In this document: piece after piece, positions 28,862 to 37,706 of the stretch | How the letters are laid out: every line of letters starts with the position of its first letter | Numbering within the stretch: position 1 is the first letter of the stretch | DNA from: Chersky-840 sp963848335 | GTDB lineage: Bacteria > Actinomycetota > Acidimicrobiia > Acidimicrobiales > UBA8190 | Direction of reading: 5' to 3' | Length of the DNA stretch: 64,000 nt | NCBI GenBank assembly: GCA_963848335.1 | Contig: CAWKDD010000001.1 | Location: forward strand, 1,612,001-1,676,000 | Translations under genes and position numbers: made by a program | Notes under the pieces: model-generated | Databases searched by the model: none | What the model was told of the DNA's origin: nothing | Seen by the model: the letters and a program-made list of their open reading frames with translations, nothing else

Positions 28862-29764
28862 ATGGCCACCATCGCCTTCGTGGTCCACCCCGAACGCCCC
28901 GAAGCAGCCGAGATCGCCGGTCAGGCCGCGGCGTGGATCCGGGGCCGCGGCCACCGTGTCGTGGAGGTGCGCGACGCGGCGCCGTCGGGGGACACCCCGG
29001 TGACGGAGGAGGGTGTGGGATCGGCTGAAGACCGGCGCGGCCTCGGCGCGCACCCCGCGCTCGACGACACGATCGATCTGGCCGTGAGCCTCGGGGGGGA
29101 CGGCACCATGCTCCGCACCGTCGCCCTCACCTGCGCCCACCACACCCCGGTCCTCGGCGTGAACCTCGGCCGCCTCGGCTACCTCACCGAGATCGAGCCC
29201 GACGGCCTGGAGCACGCTCTGGAACGCTTCCTCTCGGGGGACTATGGGGTGGAGGAGCGCATCACCCTCGAGGTGACGATCGAACCGGGAGGGGGCGGGG
29301 ACACCGGCCCGCCGCGACGCGTGGTCGTGCTCAACGAGGCTGTGGTGGAGAAGACCGTGCCGGGCCACACCATCCGGGTGGCGGCGTCCATCGCCGGTCG
29401 GCCCTTCGTCACCTATGCGGCGGACGGGATGTTGGTGGCGACGCCGACGGGCTCGACCGCCTACAACCTCTCGGCCCGGGGGCCCATCCTCAGCCCGGGG
29501 CTGCGCGCCGTGGTGCTCACCCCGGTGTCCCCGCACATGCTCTTCGACCGCCCCGTCGTGCTCGAGCCCGAGCAGTGGGTGCGCCTCGAGCTGGTGGGCC
29601 CGCGCCCCGCCGTGCTCGTGCTCGACGGGCAGGTGGCGGACCCCCTCACGCCCGGCGACAAGGTGGTGTGCCGTGTGGGCCCCTGGCCGGCGCGCCTGGT
29701 CACCTTCGGCCCCCGTGACTTCTTCTCGATCCTCCGGGCCAGGTTCCACCTGGCCGATCGTTGA
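28862..29764 (+). CDS. nadK: NAD kinase
   Basis: Phosphorylates NAD to NADP using ATP or polyphosphate. The 300-residue protein carries the Gly-Gly-Asp-Gly-Thr motif (about 79-83), which includes the catalytic Asp. It also has the Asn-Glu pair in Val-Leu-Asn-Glu-Ala-Val-Val, and Thr-Pro-Thr-Gly-Ser-Thr-Ala-Tyr. An inserted Gly-rich loop after the first sheet is a small family variation. It starts with ATG 28862, seven bases after tlyA. Its stop precedes the RecN ATG by 14 bases, so the genes are co-transcribed. This tlyA-nadK-recN order is conserved in many actinobacteria. Confidence 0.94.
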   Translation: MATIAFVVHPERPEAAEIAGQAAAWIRGRGHRVVEVRDAAPSGDTPVTEEGVGSAEDRRGLGAHPALDDTIDLAVSLGGDGTMLRTVALTCAHHTPVLGVNLGRLGYLTEIEPDGLEHALERFLSGDYGVEERITLEVTIEPGGGGDTGPPRRVVVLNEAVVEKTVPGHTIRVAASIAGRPFVTYAADGMLVATPTGSTAYNLSARGPILSPGLRAVVLTPVSPHMLFDRPVVLEPEQWVRLELVGPRPAVLVLDGQVADPLTPGDKVVCRVGPWPARLVTFGPRDFFSILRARFHLADR

Positions 29765-29778
29765 AGGCCCCGGGCGCC

Positions 29779-31401
29779 ATGCTGGTGGAGCTGCGGGTGC
29801 GCGACCTGGGTGTCATCGAGTCCGTGGCCCTCGACCTGGGACCGGGCATGACGGCGCTCACCGGCGAGACCGGCGCCGGCAAGACCCTGCTCGTCGAGGC
29901 CCTCCAACTGCTGGTGGGCGGGCGCGCCGATCCGGGCCTGGTGCGGCCCGGGGCCGGCGAAGCGCTCGTCGAAGGGCGATTCGCCGTCGACGACGACGAC
30001 GAGGTCATCCTGGCCCGCGCCGTCCCCGCCCAAGGCCGCTCACGAGCCTGGATCGACGGCCGCATGGCCCCGGTCTCGGCGCTGGCCGAAGCCGGAGCCC
30101 GGCTGCTCGAGCTCCACGGCCAGCACTCCCAGCAGTCGCTGCTCGACGCCGGGGCCCAACGGCACGCCTTGGACGCCTTCGCCGCCATCGACCTCGTCCC
30201 CCTCACCGCCGCCCGGGCCCGCCGGCGGGCACTGCACCAGGAGCTCGAGGCGCTCGGCGGTGACGAGCGCAGCCGCGCCCGCCAGGCCGACCTGTTGCGG
30301 TACCAGCTGGCCGAGATCGACGCCGCCGGCCTGGCCGATCCCGACGAGGACGAGGCGCTGGGCCAGGAGGAGGACCGGCTGGCCGAAGCGTCCGCCCATC
30401 GCGCCGCCGCCGCCGTGGCGTTCGCCGCGCTCGACAGCGGCGACGGCGGGGGCAGGGCGGTCGTCGACCTGCTGGGCTCGGCCCGGGCCGCGCTGGACGG
30501 GCGCAGCCCCCTGTCGGTGCTCTCGGGTCGCCTGGCCTCGCTGCAGGCCGACGCCTCTGACGTGGCCTCCGATCTGCGCCACGTGGTCGAGACCTGGGAC
30601 GACGATCCCGAGCGCCTCGAGGCGGTGCGGTCCCGCCGCCAGCTCCTGCGGGAGCTGGCGCGCAAGTACGGCGAAGGTCCCGCCGGCATCCTCGCCTTCG
30701 CCCACGAGGCCCGGGGGCTCCTGGCCGAGCTCGAGGCGGCCGGGGAACGGGCCGCCGTGCTCGGGGACGAGCTCGGTGCCGCCGACGCCGAAGTGGGCGC
30801 GGCCGAGGCCGCCGTGGGCTCGGCACGACGCCGGGCCGCCCCCCAGCTGGCCCGGGCCGTGGAGGAGCGCCTGCGCGCCCTGGCCATGCCCCACGCCCGC
30901 GTCGAGGTGACCGTGGCCGAGCCCGATCCCGGTGACGAGGTCACGTTCCTCCTGGGGGCCAACCCCGGCGAAGCCGTCCTGCCCCTGGCCAAGGTGGCCT
31001 CGGGAGGCGAGCTGGCCCGGGCCATGCTGGCCCTGCGCCTGGTGCTCACCGAGGCGCCCCCCACCATGGTCTTCGACGAGGTCGACGCCGGGGTGGGGGG
31101 AGAGGCGGCCCAGGCGGTGGGGAACGCCCTGGCGGAGCTGTCCCAGCGCCACCAGGTTCTGGTGGTCACGCACCTGGCCCAGGTCGCGGCGTGCGCCCAC
31201 CAACAGTTGGGCGTGCACAAGGAGGTCACCGGAAGCCGGACCGTGGCCCGGGCCACCGTGCTCGAGGACGAAGACCGGGTCGTCGAGCTCGCCCGCATGC
31301 TGTCGGGGCGTCCCGGTTCGGCCACGGCCCGCAAGCACGCCGAAGAGCTGCTGGCGTCGTCGGGCCCCACCCCCATCCCGACGACGCGCCGGAGCCGTTA
31401 G
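29779..31401 (+). CDS. recN: DNA repair protein RecN
   Basis: SMC-like ATPase that helps recombinational repair of double-strand breaks. The 540-residue protein has Walker A Gly-Glu-Thr-Gly-Ala-Gly-Lys-Thr at residues 29-36, a coiled-coil centre, a signature Val-Ala-Ser-Gly-Gly-Glu-Leu-Ala-Arg near 410, and Walker B Met-Val-Phe-Asp-Glu-Val-Asp-Ala-Gly. Length is near the family norm (about 550). A TTG at 29761 overlaps the nadK stop in the same frame, but ATG 29779 gives the standard N-terminus (Leu-Val-Glu-Leu-Arg-Val). No SOS box was found at this gene, so it probably follows the nadK promoter. Confidence 0.94.
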   Translation: MLVELRVRDLGVIESVALDLGPGMTALTGETGAGKTLLVEALQLLVGGRADPGLVRPGAGEALVEGRFAVDDDDEVILARAVPAQGRSRAWIDGRMAPVSALAEAGARLLELHGQHSQQSLLDAGAQRHALDAFAAIDLVPLTAARARRRALHQELEALGGDERSRARQADLLRYQLAEIDAAGLADPDEDEALGQEEDRLAEASAHRAAAAVAFAALDSGDGGGRAVVDLLGSARAALDGRSPLSVLSGRLASLQADASDVASDLRHVVETWDDDPERLEAVRSRRQLLRELARKYGEGPAGILAFAHEARGLLAELEAAGERAAVLGDELGAADAEVGAAEAAVGSARRRAAPQLARAVEERLRALAMPHARVEVTVAEPDPGDEVTFLLGANPGEAVLPLAKVASGGELARAMLALRLVLTEAPPTMVFDEVDAGVGGEAAQAVGNALAELSQRHQVLVVTHLAQVAACAHQQLGVHKEVTGSRTVARATVLEDEDRVVELARMLSGRPGSATARKHAEELLASSGPTPIPTTRRSR

Positions 31402-31482
31402 CGCCCCGGCCCGGGGCGCGGCGTTCCACCGGTAGATTGCATCTGTGGTCTACCGTGGAGCGATGCCCGGGAAGCGCCGAGC

Positions 31483-33249
31483 TTGACCAAGTACGTCTTC
31501 GTCACCGGCGGGGTGTCTTCGTCGCTCGGCAAGGGCCTCACCGCATCGTCACTGGGCCGACTTCTCAAATGCCGGGGCCTGCGCGTGACGATGATCAAGC
31601 TCGACCCGTACATCAACGTCGACCCCGGGACGATGAACCCCTTCGAGCACGGCGAGGTGTTCGTCACCAACGACGGCGGTGAGACCGACCTCGACCTCGG
31701 GCACTACGAGCGCTTCATCGACGTCGAGCTCAAGACGACGTCCAACGCCACCACCGGGTCGATCTACTCGGAGGTGATCCGCAAGGAGCGCCACGGCGAG
31801 TACCTGGGCAAGACCGTGCAGGTCATCCCGCACATCACCGACGAGATCAAGGCGCGCATCCGGCACCTGGCCTCCGAAGAGATCGACGTGGTCATCGTCG
31901 AGGTGGGCGGCACGGTGGGCGACATCGAGATCGTGCCCTTCCTCGAGGCCATCCGGCAGTTCCGCCACGACGTGGGCCGTGACAACGTCTGCTACGTCCA
32001 CCTCACCCTGGTGCCCTTCCTGGCGCCGTCGGGGGAGCAGAAGACCAAGCCCACCCAGCACTCGGTGACCGAGCTGCGCAGCCGCGGTATCCAGCCCGAC
32101 GTGATCGTGTGCCGTTCGGACCAGCCCATCTCCGACGGGCTCAAGCGCAAGATCTCGCTGCTGTGCGACGTCCCCGTCGAAGGCGTCATCTCGGCCGTGG
32201 ACGCGCCCAGCATCTACGAGATCCCCCTCGTGCTCCACGACGAGGGTCTCGACCGGGTGGTGTGCCACATACTCGCCATCGACGGCGACCTCCACCCCGT
32301 CGACCTGTCGGGGTGGGAGAAGGTGGTGTCGCAGGTCTCCGCGTCCGAGCGGCCCGTGCGCATCGGTGTGGTGGGCAAGTACGTCAATCTCCCCGACGCC
32401 TACCTGTCGGTGGGTGAGGCGCTTCGCCATGCCGGGTTCCACCACGGCGCCAAGGTCGAGGTGGACTGGATCCAGGCCGAGAAGGTGCCCGACCTCCTGG
32501 GCACCGACCGCATGCTGCAGCTCGACGGCATGGTGATCCCCGGGGGCTTCGGCGAACGCGGCATCGAGGGGAAGATCGACGCCGTCGAGTTCGCCCGCCA
32601 GCGCGAGATCCCGTGCCTGGGACTGTGCCTCGGGCTCCAGGTGATGGTCATCGAAGTGGCCCGCCACCTGGCCGGGCTGGAGGGCGCCAACTCGCGGGAG
32701 TTCGACACCCTCACCCCGCATCCCGTGATCGATCTCATGGACGATCAGCACAACGTCGTCGACATGGGCGGCACCATGCGCCTCGGGTCCTACGTGGCCC
32801 AGCTCGAAGCGGGCTCGAAGGTGGCCGACGCCTACGGGACCACCGTGGTCTCCGAGCGCCACCGCCACCGCTACGAGGTGAACCCCCGCTACCGCGCCAA
32901 GCTCGAGGACGTGGGCCTGCGGTGCTCGGGGTCGTCGGCCGACGGCGTGCTCGTCGAGTTCGTCGAACTTCCCGAGCACCCCTTCTGGGTGGGGACCCAG
33001 GCCCATCCCGAATTCAAGAGCCGGCCCGACCGCCCCCACCCGCTGTTCCGTGAGCTGTTGGCCGCGGCTCTACGGCGCGCCGACGGGCGCCTGCCGCGCC
33101 TCATCGACTATCGACACCGACGTCGGTGCCGCCTCCTGATCAGGGCTTCGTCCACCTCGCCGACGAGCCCCGCCTCCAAGGGTGGCGGATCTCCTTCGTG
33201 CGGGCACAGTTCGAGGCCCCCGACGGGACGCGCTTCTGGCGCGACGTGA
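31483..33249 (+). CDS. pyrG: CTP synthase
   Basis: Makes CTP from UTP, ATP and glutamine. The N-terminal amidoligase domain (1-about 265) starts Lys-Tyr-Val-Phe-Val-Thr-Gly-Gly-Val with the Ser-Leu-Gly-Lys-Gly loop. The C-terminal glutaminase has the nucleophile in Gly-Leu-Cys-Leu-Gly-Leu-Gln and a His-Pro-Glu triad element in Ala-His-Pro-Glu-Phe. The frame as read ends at 33249, giving 588 residues, about 35 more than usual. The extra tail (Arg-His-Arg-Arg-Arg-Cys onwards) is Ser/Pro/Arg-rich and overlaps the next gene by 124 bases. In a neighbouring frame a TGA at 33137-33139 would give the expected length, so a one-base error near 33100 is likely. TTG start, with GGGAAG upstream. Confidence 0.93.
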   Translation: MTKYVFVTGGVSSSLGKGLTASSLGRLLKCRGLRVTMIKLDPYINVDPGTMNPFEHGEVFVTNDGGETDLDLGHYERFIDVELKTTSNATTGSIYSEVIRKERHGEYLGKTVQVIPHITDEIKARIRHLASEEIDVVIVEVGGTVGDIEIVPFLEAIRQFRHDVGRDNVCYVHLTLVPFLAPSGEQKTKPTQHSVTELRSRGIQPDVIVCRSDQPISDGLKRKISLLCDVPVEGVISAVDAPSIYEIPLVLHDEGLDRVVCHILAIDGDLHPVDLSGWEKVVSQVSASERPVRIGVVGKYVNLPDAYLSVGEALRHAGFHHGAKVEVDWIQAEKVPDLLGTDRMLQLDGMVIPGGFGERGIEGKIDAVEFARQREIPCLGLCLGLQVMVIEVARHLAGLEGANSREFDTLTPHPVIDLMDDQHNVVDMGGTMRLGSYVAQLEAGSKVADAYGTTVVSERHRHRYEVNPRYRAKLEDVGLRCSGSSADGVLVEFVELPEHPFWVGTQAHPEFKSRPDRPHPLFRELLAAALRRADGRLPRLIDYRHRRRCRLLIRASSTSPTSPASKGGGSPSCGHSSRPPTGRASGAT

Positions 33250-33686
33250 TCCGCCATCCCGGGGCGGTGGCCGTGGTACCCGTGACCGAACGCGACACGG
33301 TGCTCCTCGTCCGCCAATACCGGGGGCCGGTCGACCGCGCCCTGCTGGAGATCCCCGCCGGAACCCGCGACGTGGACGGCGAAGCGCCCCACATCACGGC
33401 GGGGCGCGAGCTCGAGGAGGAGGTCGGCGTGCGGGCGCAGCGCATCGAGCCCCTGGGCACGATGCTCAACAGTCCCGGGTTCTGCGACCAGGAAACGCTG
33501 CTCTATGTGGCCCGACACCTCGAGCCCGTCGAGCCCCGGCGTCACGGCGAGGAAGAGCGCGCCATCGAGGTCGTGGAAATCCCCCTGGATGACATCGGCT
33601 CCATGGTGGCGTCGGGGGAGATCGTCGACGCCCAGAGCGCCCTGGGGCTCTTGTTGGCACGCGACGCGCTGCGCGCCGGAGCGTGA
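33126..33686 (+). CDS. Nudix hydrolase, ADP-ribose pyrophosphatase-like
   Basis: A 186-residue Nudix protein, closest in look to ADP-ribose pyrophosphatases. These hydrolyse ADP-ribose and similar compounds to AMP and a sugar phosphate. The Nudix core Arg-Glu-Leu-Glu-Glu-Glu-Val-Gly-Val is intact (about 98-106), with the upstream Glu seven residues before it; the Gly is one residue further away than in the textbook box. The N-terminal strands (Phe-Val-Arg-Ala-Gln-Phe and Arg-Asp-Val-Ile) fit the family. Start GTG 33126 overlaps the end of pyrG, and its TGA overlaps the GTG of xerD, so all are probably one transcript. Confidence 0.9.
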   Translation: MPPPDQGFVHLADEPRLQGWRISFVRAQFEAPDGTRFWRDVIRHPGAVAVVPVTERDTVLLVRQYRGPVDRALLEIPAGTRDVDGEAPHITAGRELEEEVGVRAQRIEPLGTMLNSPGFCDQETLLYVARHLEPVEPRRHGEEERAIEVVEIPLDDIGSMVASGEIVDAQSALGLLLARDALRAGA

Positions 33687-34645
33687 CACCCACCCGGATC
33701 GACGTGTCGGAGGACGGCCCCGTGCTGAGCCGCCACTCCGAGGAGTACCTCACGTGGCTGGCCATCGAACAGGGACGGGCCCGCAACACCATCACGTCGT
33801 ACCGACGCGACCTGGTCAACTACGAGACCTTCCTGGCCGGGCGCGGCCACACGGTCGACGACGCCGATGTCGCCGCCGTGGAGGAGCACCTGGCGCAGCG
33901 GCGCGCCGCGGGGCTGGGCCCGGCATCGGTGTCGCGTGCCCTGGCCGCGTTGCGGGGCCTGCACCGCTTCCTCCTCGAAGAGGGAGGCGCCGGCGCCGAC
34001 CCCACCGCCGATGTCCGCCCCGTCCGCTCCCCCCGGCGCCTTCCCAAAGCCATCGACGAGGACGAGGTCGGTCGCCTCCTCGACACCACCACGGCCAAGG
34101 ACCCCGTCTCGGTGCGCGACCGCGCCATCCTCGAGGTGCTCTACGGCACCGGGATGCGGGTGTCGGAGCTGGCCGGGCTCAGCCTCTCGGACCTCGGATC
34201 CGACACCGGGCTCGTGCGGGTGCTCGGCAAGGGCGACAAGGAACGGCTGGTGCCCGTGGGCCGGTGCGCCCGCCGGGCCCTCGACAAATGGCTCGGCCCC
34301 AGGGGACGCCCCGAGCTCGAGCCCCGGCGCTGGGCCCGGCGCGGCGACTCCGAGGCCGTCTTCCTCAACGCCCGGGGCGGCCGGCTCACCCGGCAGGGGG
34401 TGTGGGGGGTGCTCAAGAAGCGGGCACGCGCCGCGGGGATCGAGGACCGGGTGCACCCGCACGTGCTGCGGCACTCGTGCGCGACCCACATGCTCGCCCA
34501 CGGAGCCGACATCCGCGTGGTGCAGGAGCTGCTCGGCCATTCCTCCATCGCCACCACCCAGCTCTACACGAAGGTCTCGTTGGAGCACCTCAGAGAGGCC
34601 TACGAGCAGGCACATCCGCGCGCCGGCGGGGGTGGGGGGCAGTAA
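33683..34645 (+). CDS. xerD: Tyrosine recombinase XerD
   Basis: Site-specific recombinase that, with XerC, resolves chromosome dimers at dif. The 320 residues comprise a SAM-like N-terminal core-binding domain (about 18-105) and a catalytic domain. All catalytic residues are present: Arg in Gly-Thr-Gly-Met-Arg-Val-Ser-Glu-Leu, Lys in Gly-Lys-Gly-Asp-Lys-Glu, His-Val-Leu-Arg-His, His in Leu-Leu-Gly-His-Ser-Ser, and Tyr in Gln-Leu-Tyr-Thr. The gene lies in a housekeeping cluster upstream of scpA, the usual location of chromosomal xerD in actinobacteria. It is therefore not a phage integrase. Start GTG 33683 overlaps the Nudix stop. Confidence 0.93.
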   Translation: MTPTRIDVSEDGPVLSRHSEEYLTWLAIEQGRARNTITSYRRDLVNYETFLAGRGHTVDDADVAAVEEHLAQRRAAGLGPASVSRALAALRGLHRFLLEEGGAGADPTADVRPVRSPRRLPKAIDEDEVGRLLDTTTAKDPVSVRDRAILEVLYGTGMRVSELAGLSLSDLGSDTGLVRVLGKGDKERLVPVGRCARRALDKWLGPRGRPELEPRRWARRGDSEAVFLNARGGRLTRQGVWGVLKKRARAAGIEDRVHPHVLRHSCATHMLAHGADIRVVQELLGHSSIATTQLYTKVSLEHLREAYEQAHPRAGGGGGQ

Positions 34646-34655
34646 TCTCCTAGGC

Positions 34656-34991
34656 GTGCCCCCCGAGGCCTCCACCGTCGATCACCGCGCCCTTCTGGAG
34701 GAGGAGCGCACCGACCTCCTGGCCAAGCTCGCCGAGCTCGGCCTGGGTGGCGCGGGCCTGACCTACGACTCCAACTTCGCCGATTCCAGCCAGGTGACGG
34801 CGGAACGCGGGGAGGTCGAAGCCCTGGCGGCCACCCTCCGGGAGACCCTCGAGGACGTCGAGCGGGCGCTGGCCAAGCTCGCCGACGGGAGCTATGGCGT
34901 GTGCGAGGACTGCGGGCAGGCCATCGACCCGCTGCGTCTCGAGGCCAAGCCGGCCGCGCGCTACTGCATCAACTGCGCCGCGAAGCACTGA
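34656..34991 (+). CDS. TraR/DksA-type zinc-finger protein
   Basis: A 111-residue protein. An N-terminal helical hairpin rich in Glu and Leu (about 5-75) is followed by a C4 zinc finger: Cys-Glu-Asp-Cys-Gly and, sixteen residues on, Tyr-Cys-Ile-Asn-Cys. This is the layout of DksA-like and RbpA-independent transcription factors that enter the RNA polymerase secondary channel. Whether the tip residues needed for DksA activity are present cannot be judged. GTG 34656 is the first start after the xerD stop, with only 10 bases between the genes. It precedes the M50 protease by 13 bases. Confidence 0.85.
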   Translation: MPPEASTVDHRALLEEERTDLLAKLAELGLGGAGLTYDSNFADSSQVTAERGEVEALAATLRETLEDVERALAKLADGSYGVCEDCGQAIDPLRLEAKPAARYCINCAAKH

Positions 34992-35004
34992 TCCGGGCAA
35001 CCCG

Positions 35005-35769
35005 GTGAGCACCTGGGGACCCCCGCCCGCATCGGGACAGCCGCGCCGCCAGGGCCTGAGCCCGCGCGCCACCATCTGGATCATCGCCGGCGTGGCCTTC
35101 GTGGTGGTGCTGATCCGCGCCCACAAGATCACCACCTTCGACATCCTGCTGTTCTGCTCGCTGGTCCCCTCGGTGATCCTGCACGAGGTGTCCCACGGGG
35201 CAGCCGCGCTCGCCTTCGGCGACGACACGGCCAAGCGCGCCGGCCGGCTCACGCTCAACCCCATCCGCCACATCGACCCCTTCGGGACGATCATCCTCCC
35301 GGTACTCCTGGTGCTCAGCGGGGTCGGCGCCTTCGGATACGCCAAGCCTGTGCCCGTGAACGTGTCGCGCCTGCGCCATCCCCGCAACGAGGGCGTGGTG
35401 GTGTCGCTGGTGGGGCCGGCGGTGAACATCGCCCTGGCCGTGGTGCTGGGCCTGTTCTTCAAGGCCTTCGTGGTGGGGGACTTCGCCCGGGTCAACGCCA
35501 TCGACGGAGTCGGACCGGTGTGGGCGCAACTGCTGTTCGTGGCCGGCTACGTCAACATCCTCCTGGCCGCCTTCAACCTCATCCCGCTCCCCCCGCTCGA
35601 CGGTTCGGTCGTCCTGGAGCGCTTCTTGCCCCGGAGCCTGCTTCCCGGGTACTACCGCATCCGGCCCTTCACGATGTTCATCCCGCTGGCCCTGATCGTG
35701 CTGGACCGGAGCGCGCTCTACGACTTCTTCAACTTCATCTTCTCCCACTACGCCAACGCGCTGGTCTGA
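35005..35769 (+). CDS. Site-2 protease (M50) family membrane protein
   Basis: A 254-residue membrane metalloprotease with about six helices. The zinc-binding motif His-Glu-Val-Ser-His is in the second helix (near 59-63), and the third ligand is the Asp in Pro-Leu-Pro-Pro-Leu-Asp-Gly near 193. Arg-Leu-Thr-Leu-Asn-Pro-Ile follows the first motif, as in this subfamily. There is no PDZ or CBS domain, so this is the short group-3 form, whose substrates are mostly unknown. The start GTG 35005 is chosen for the expected short cytosolic N-terminus. The gene is convergent with trpS, six bases from it. Confidence 0.9.
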   Translation: MSTWGPPPASGQPRRQGLSPRATIWIIAGVAFVVVLIRAHKITTFDILLFCSLVPSVILHEVSHGAAALAFGDDTAKRAGRLTLNPIRHIDPFGTIILPVLLVLSGVGAFGYAKPVPVNVSRLRHPRNEGVVVSLVGPAVNIALAVVLGLFFKAFVVGDFARVNAIDGVGPVWAQLLFVAGYVNILLAAFNLIPLPPLDGSVVLERFLPRSLLPGYYRIRPFTMFIPLALIVLDRSALYDFFNFIFSHYANALV

Positions 35770-35775
35770 CCGGGC

Positions 35776-36774
35776 TCAGGCGCCGAAGCCGCCCGGCGGG
35801 GCCAGCAGCCCCGCGGCGCGCATGGCCCGGTCGAGGGTGGGCCCGGCGCGGCTCCTCGCCTTGGCGGCGCCGTCGGCGAGCACGGACTGCACGTAGCCGG
35901 GATCGGAGTGCAGCTCGACGAAACGCTCCCTGGCCGGGCGCAGCAGCTCGGTGAGCGCCTCGGTCACGTCCGCCTTGAGCTGTCCGTAGCTGGAGTACCC
36001 GCCGGCGAGCTCGGCGGGGTCCCCGCCCGCCCCTGCCGCCAGCAGCTCGAGCAGGTTCGACACGCCGGGCTTGGTCAGCGGGTCGTAGCGGACCTCGGCG
36101 TCGGTGTCGGTGACGGCCTTGCGCACCTTGCGGTCGATCTCCTCGGGGGGATCGAGCACGAGCACGGTGCCCAGCGGCGAGCTCACGGACTTGGACATCT
36201 TGCGGGTCGGCTCCTGCAGGTCCATCACGCGCGCCGCCACCTTGGGGACCGCCGCCTCGGGCACCACGAAGGTCTCGCCGTAGCGGTTGTTGAACCGGGC
36301 GGCCAGGTCCCGGGCGAGCTCGAGATGCTGACGCTGGTCTTCGCCCACCGGGACCCGGTCGGCGTCATAGAGCAGGATGTCGGCCGCCATGAGCACGGGG
36401 TAGGTGAACACGCCGGCGCGCACCGACTCCTGCTCGCCGCCTTTTTCCTTGAACTGCGTCATCCGGCGCAGCTCCCCGAAGGTGGCCGTGCACTCGAGGA
36501 GCCAAGTCAAGCGGGGGTGCTCGGGGACGTGGCTCTGCACGAACAGCGTGCACACCGCGGGGTCGAGCCCCACCGCCAGGAGGCTCTCGGCCGTCTCGAG
36601 GGTCCGAGGGGCCAGCATGGCGGGGTCGTAGTCGAGCGTCATGGCGTGCAGGTCGACCACGCAGAACAGGGCGTCGTGGTCGTGCTGGTCGGCCACCCAG
36701 TACCGGAAGGCACCCAGGTAATTGCCCAGGTGGAGGTCCCCGCTCGGTTGCACTCCCGACAGCACCCTGGCCAT
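35776..36774 (-). CDS. trpS: Tryptophanyl-tRNA synthetase
   Basis: Class I synthetase charging tRNA-Trp. The 332-residue protein has the HIGH-like motif His-Leu-Gly-Asn (about 15-18), preceded by the family sequence Ser-Gly-Val-Gln-Pro-Ser-Gly, and the KMSKS motif as Arg-Lys-Met-Ser-Lys-Ser near residue 197. ATG 36774 gives a conventional N-terminus; the open frame continues upstream into Arg/Pro-rich sequence unlike protein. It lies on the minus strand inside the otherwise plus-strand cluster and is divergent from scpA, with 136 bases between. Confidence 0.94.
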   Translation of the reverse strand: MARVLSGVQPSGDLHLGNYLGAFRYWVADQHDHDALFCVVDLHAMTLDYDPAMLAPRTLETAESLLAVGLDPAVCTLFVQSHVPEHPRLTWLLECTATFGELRRMTQFKEKGGEQESVRAGVFTYPVLMAADILLYDADRVPVGEDQRQHLELARDLAARFNNRYGETFVVPEAAVPKVAARVMDLQEPTRKMSKSVSSPLGTVLVLDPPEEIDRKVRKAVTDTDAEVRYDPLTKPGVSNLLELLAAGAGGDPAELAGGYSSYGQLKADVTEALTELLRPARERFVELHSDPGYVQSVLADGAAKARSRAGPTLDRAMRAAGLLAPPGGFGA

Positions 36775-36910
36775 GGCGTGCCATGGTACGGGACACCTCC
36801 CTCGCCGCGGTGATGGCGACGCCCGCCCACCCGCCGCCACCCGACGCCGTCGGTCCTGCTCAGGGGCCATGCACAGCCGACCGCGGGGGAGCCGGTAGGG
36901 TCGGCCAATC

Positions 36911-37696
36911 GTGGTGGCGCACGTCTCGACGCCCGTCTACGAGGGGCCCTTCGACGTGCTGTTGCAGCTGGTGTCGGACCACAAGGTCGACATCTACGAC
37001 ATCCGGGTGTCGGACCTCGTCGATGCCTTCATCGCCGAGATGACCGCCCGCCAGCCCTTCGACGTGCAGACGGCCAGCGAGTTCCTCGTCATCGCCGCCA
37101 TCCTGGTCGAGCTCAAGTCCCGCAAGCTCCTTCCCGGTCCCGACGACGTCGAGGACGACGAGGAGCTCGCCGGCTTCGAAGAGCGCGACCGCCTGCTGGC
37201 CCGCCTCCTCGAGCTGCAGGCCTATGCCGCTGCCGCCGACACCTTCGCGCTGCTCATCGAGCGGGCCCGGCGCACGCTGCCCCGGGTCGCCGGACTCGAC
37301 GAGCGCTTCCGCGACCTCGCCCCGGACCTTCTCGCCGGCGTCACCCCCGAACGCCTGGCGGCCGCCTTCATGGTGGGCACGGTGCCCCGACCCGAGTTCG
37401 TCCTCGACCTGTCCCACGTCACGGTGGAGGCCGTCACGGTCTCCGAGGCCGTCTCCGAGCTCGAAGAGCGCCTCCCCAAGGAGGGCAGCCTGTCGTTTCG
37501 CGAGCTGACCTCGCATTGCACCACCCGGATGCAGATCATCGTGCGCTTCCTGGCCCTGCTCGAGCTGTGCAAGCGGGGCTGGGTCACCCTCGACCAGGGT
37601 GAGACCTTCGGCGACCTGGTCGTCATCTGGTCCCGGGACTCGTCCGTGCTGTCTTCGGTCGGCGGTGGCGACTCGGTCGAGGAATACGACGGCTGA
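36911..37696 (+). CDS. scpA: Segregation and condensation protein A
   Basis: Kleisin subunit of the bacterial condensin SMC-ScpAB, which helps compact and separate chromosomes. The 261-residue protein begins with the family pattern Tyr-Glu-Gly-Pro-Phe-Asp-Val-Leu-Leu-Gln-Leu and Val-Asp-Ile-Tyr-Asp-Ile (the SMC-neck-binding part). It ends with a winged-helix region for the SMC head. The middle, Lys-Ser-Arg-Lys-Leu-Leu-Pro, is typical. GTG 36911 is the start. It is followed 10 bases later by scpB, its partner; smc itself is not in this window. Confidence 0.93.
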   Translation: MVAHVSTPVYEGPFDVLLQLVSDHKVDIYDIRVSDLVDAFIAEMTARQPFDVQTASEFLVIAAILVELKSRKLLPGPDDVEDDEELAGFEERDRLLARLLELQAYAAAADTFALLIERARRTLPRVAGLDERFRDLAPDLLAGVTPERLAAAFMVGTVPRPEFVLDLSHVTVEAVTVSEAVSELEERLPKEGSLSFRELTSHCTTRMQIIVRFLALLELCKRGWVTLDQGETFGDLVVIWSRDSSVLSSVGGGDSVEEYDG

Positions 37697-37706
37697 AGGT
37701 CTGGTC

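Noticed and set aside
33683..34645. Phage or island integrase
   Set aside because: It is a tyrosine recombinase, but its place between Nudix and scpA and its size match the chromosomal XerD. No attachment-site or phage genes are near.
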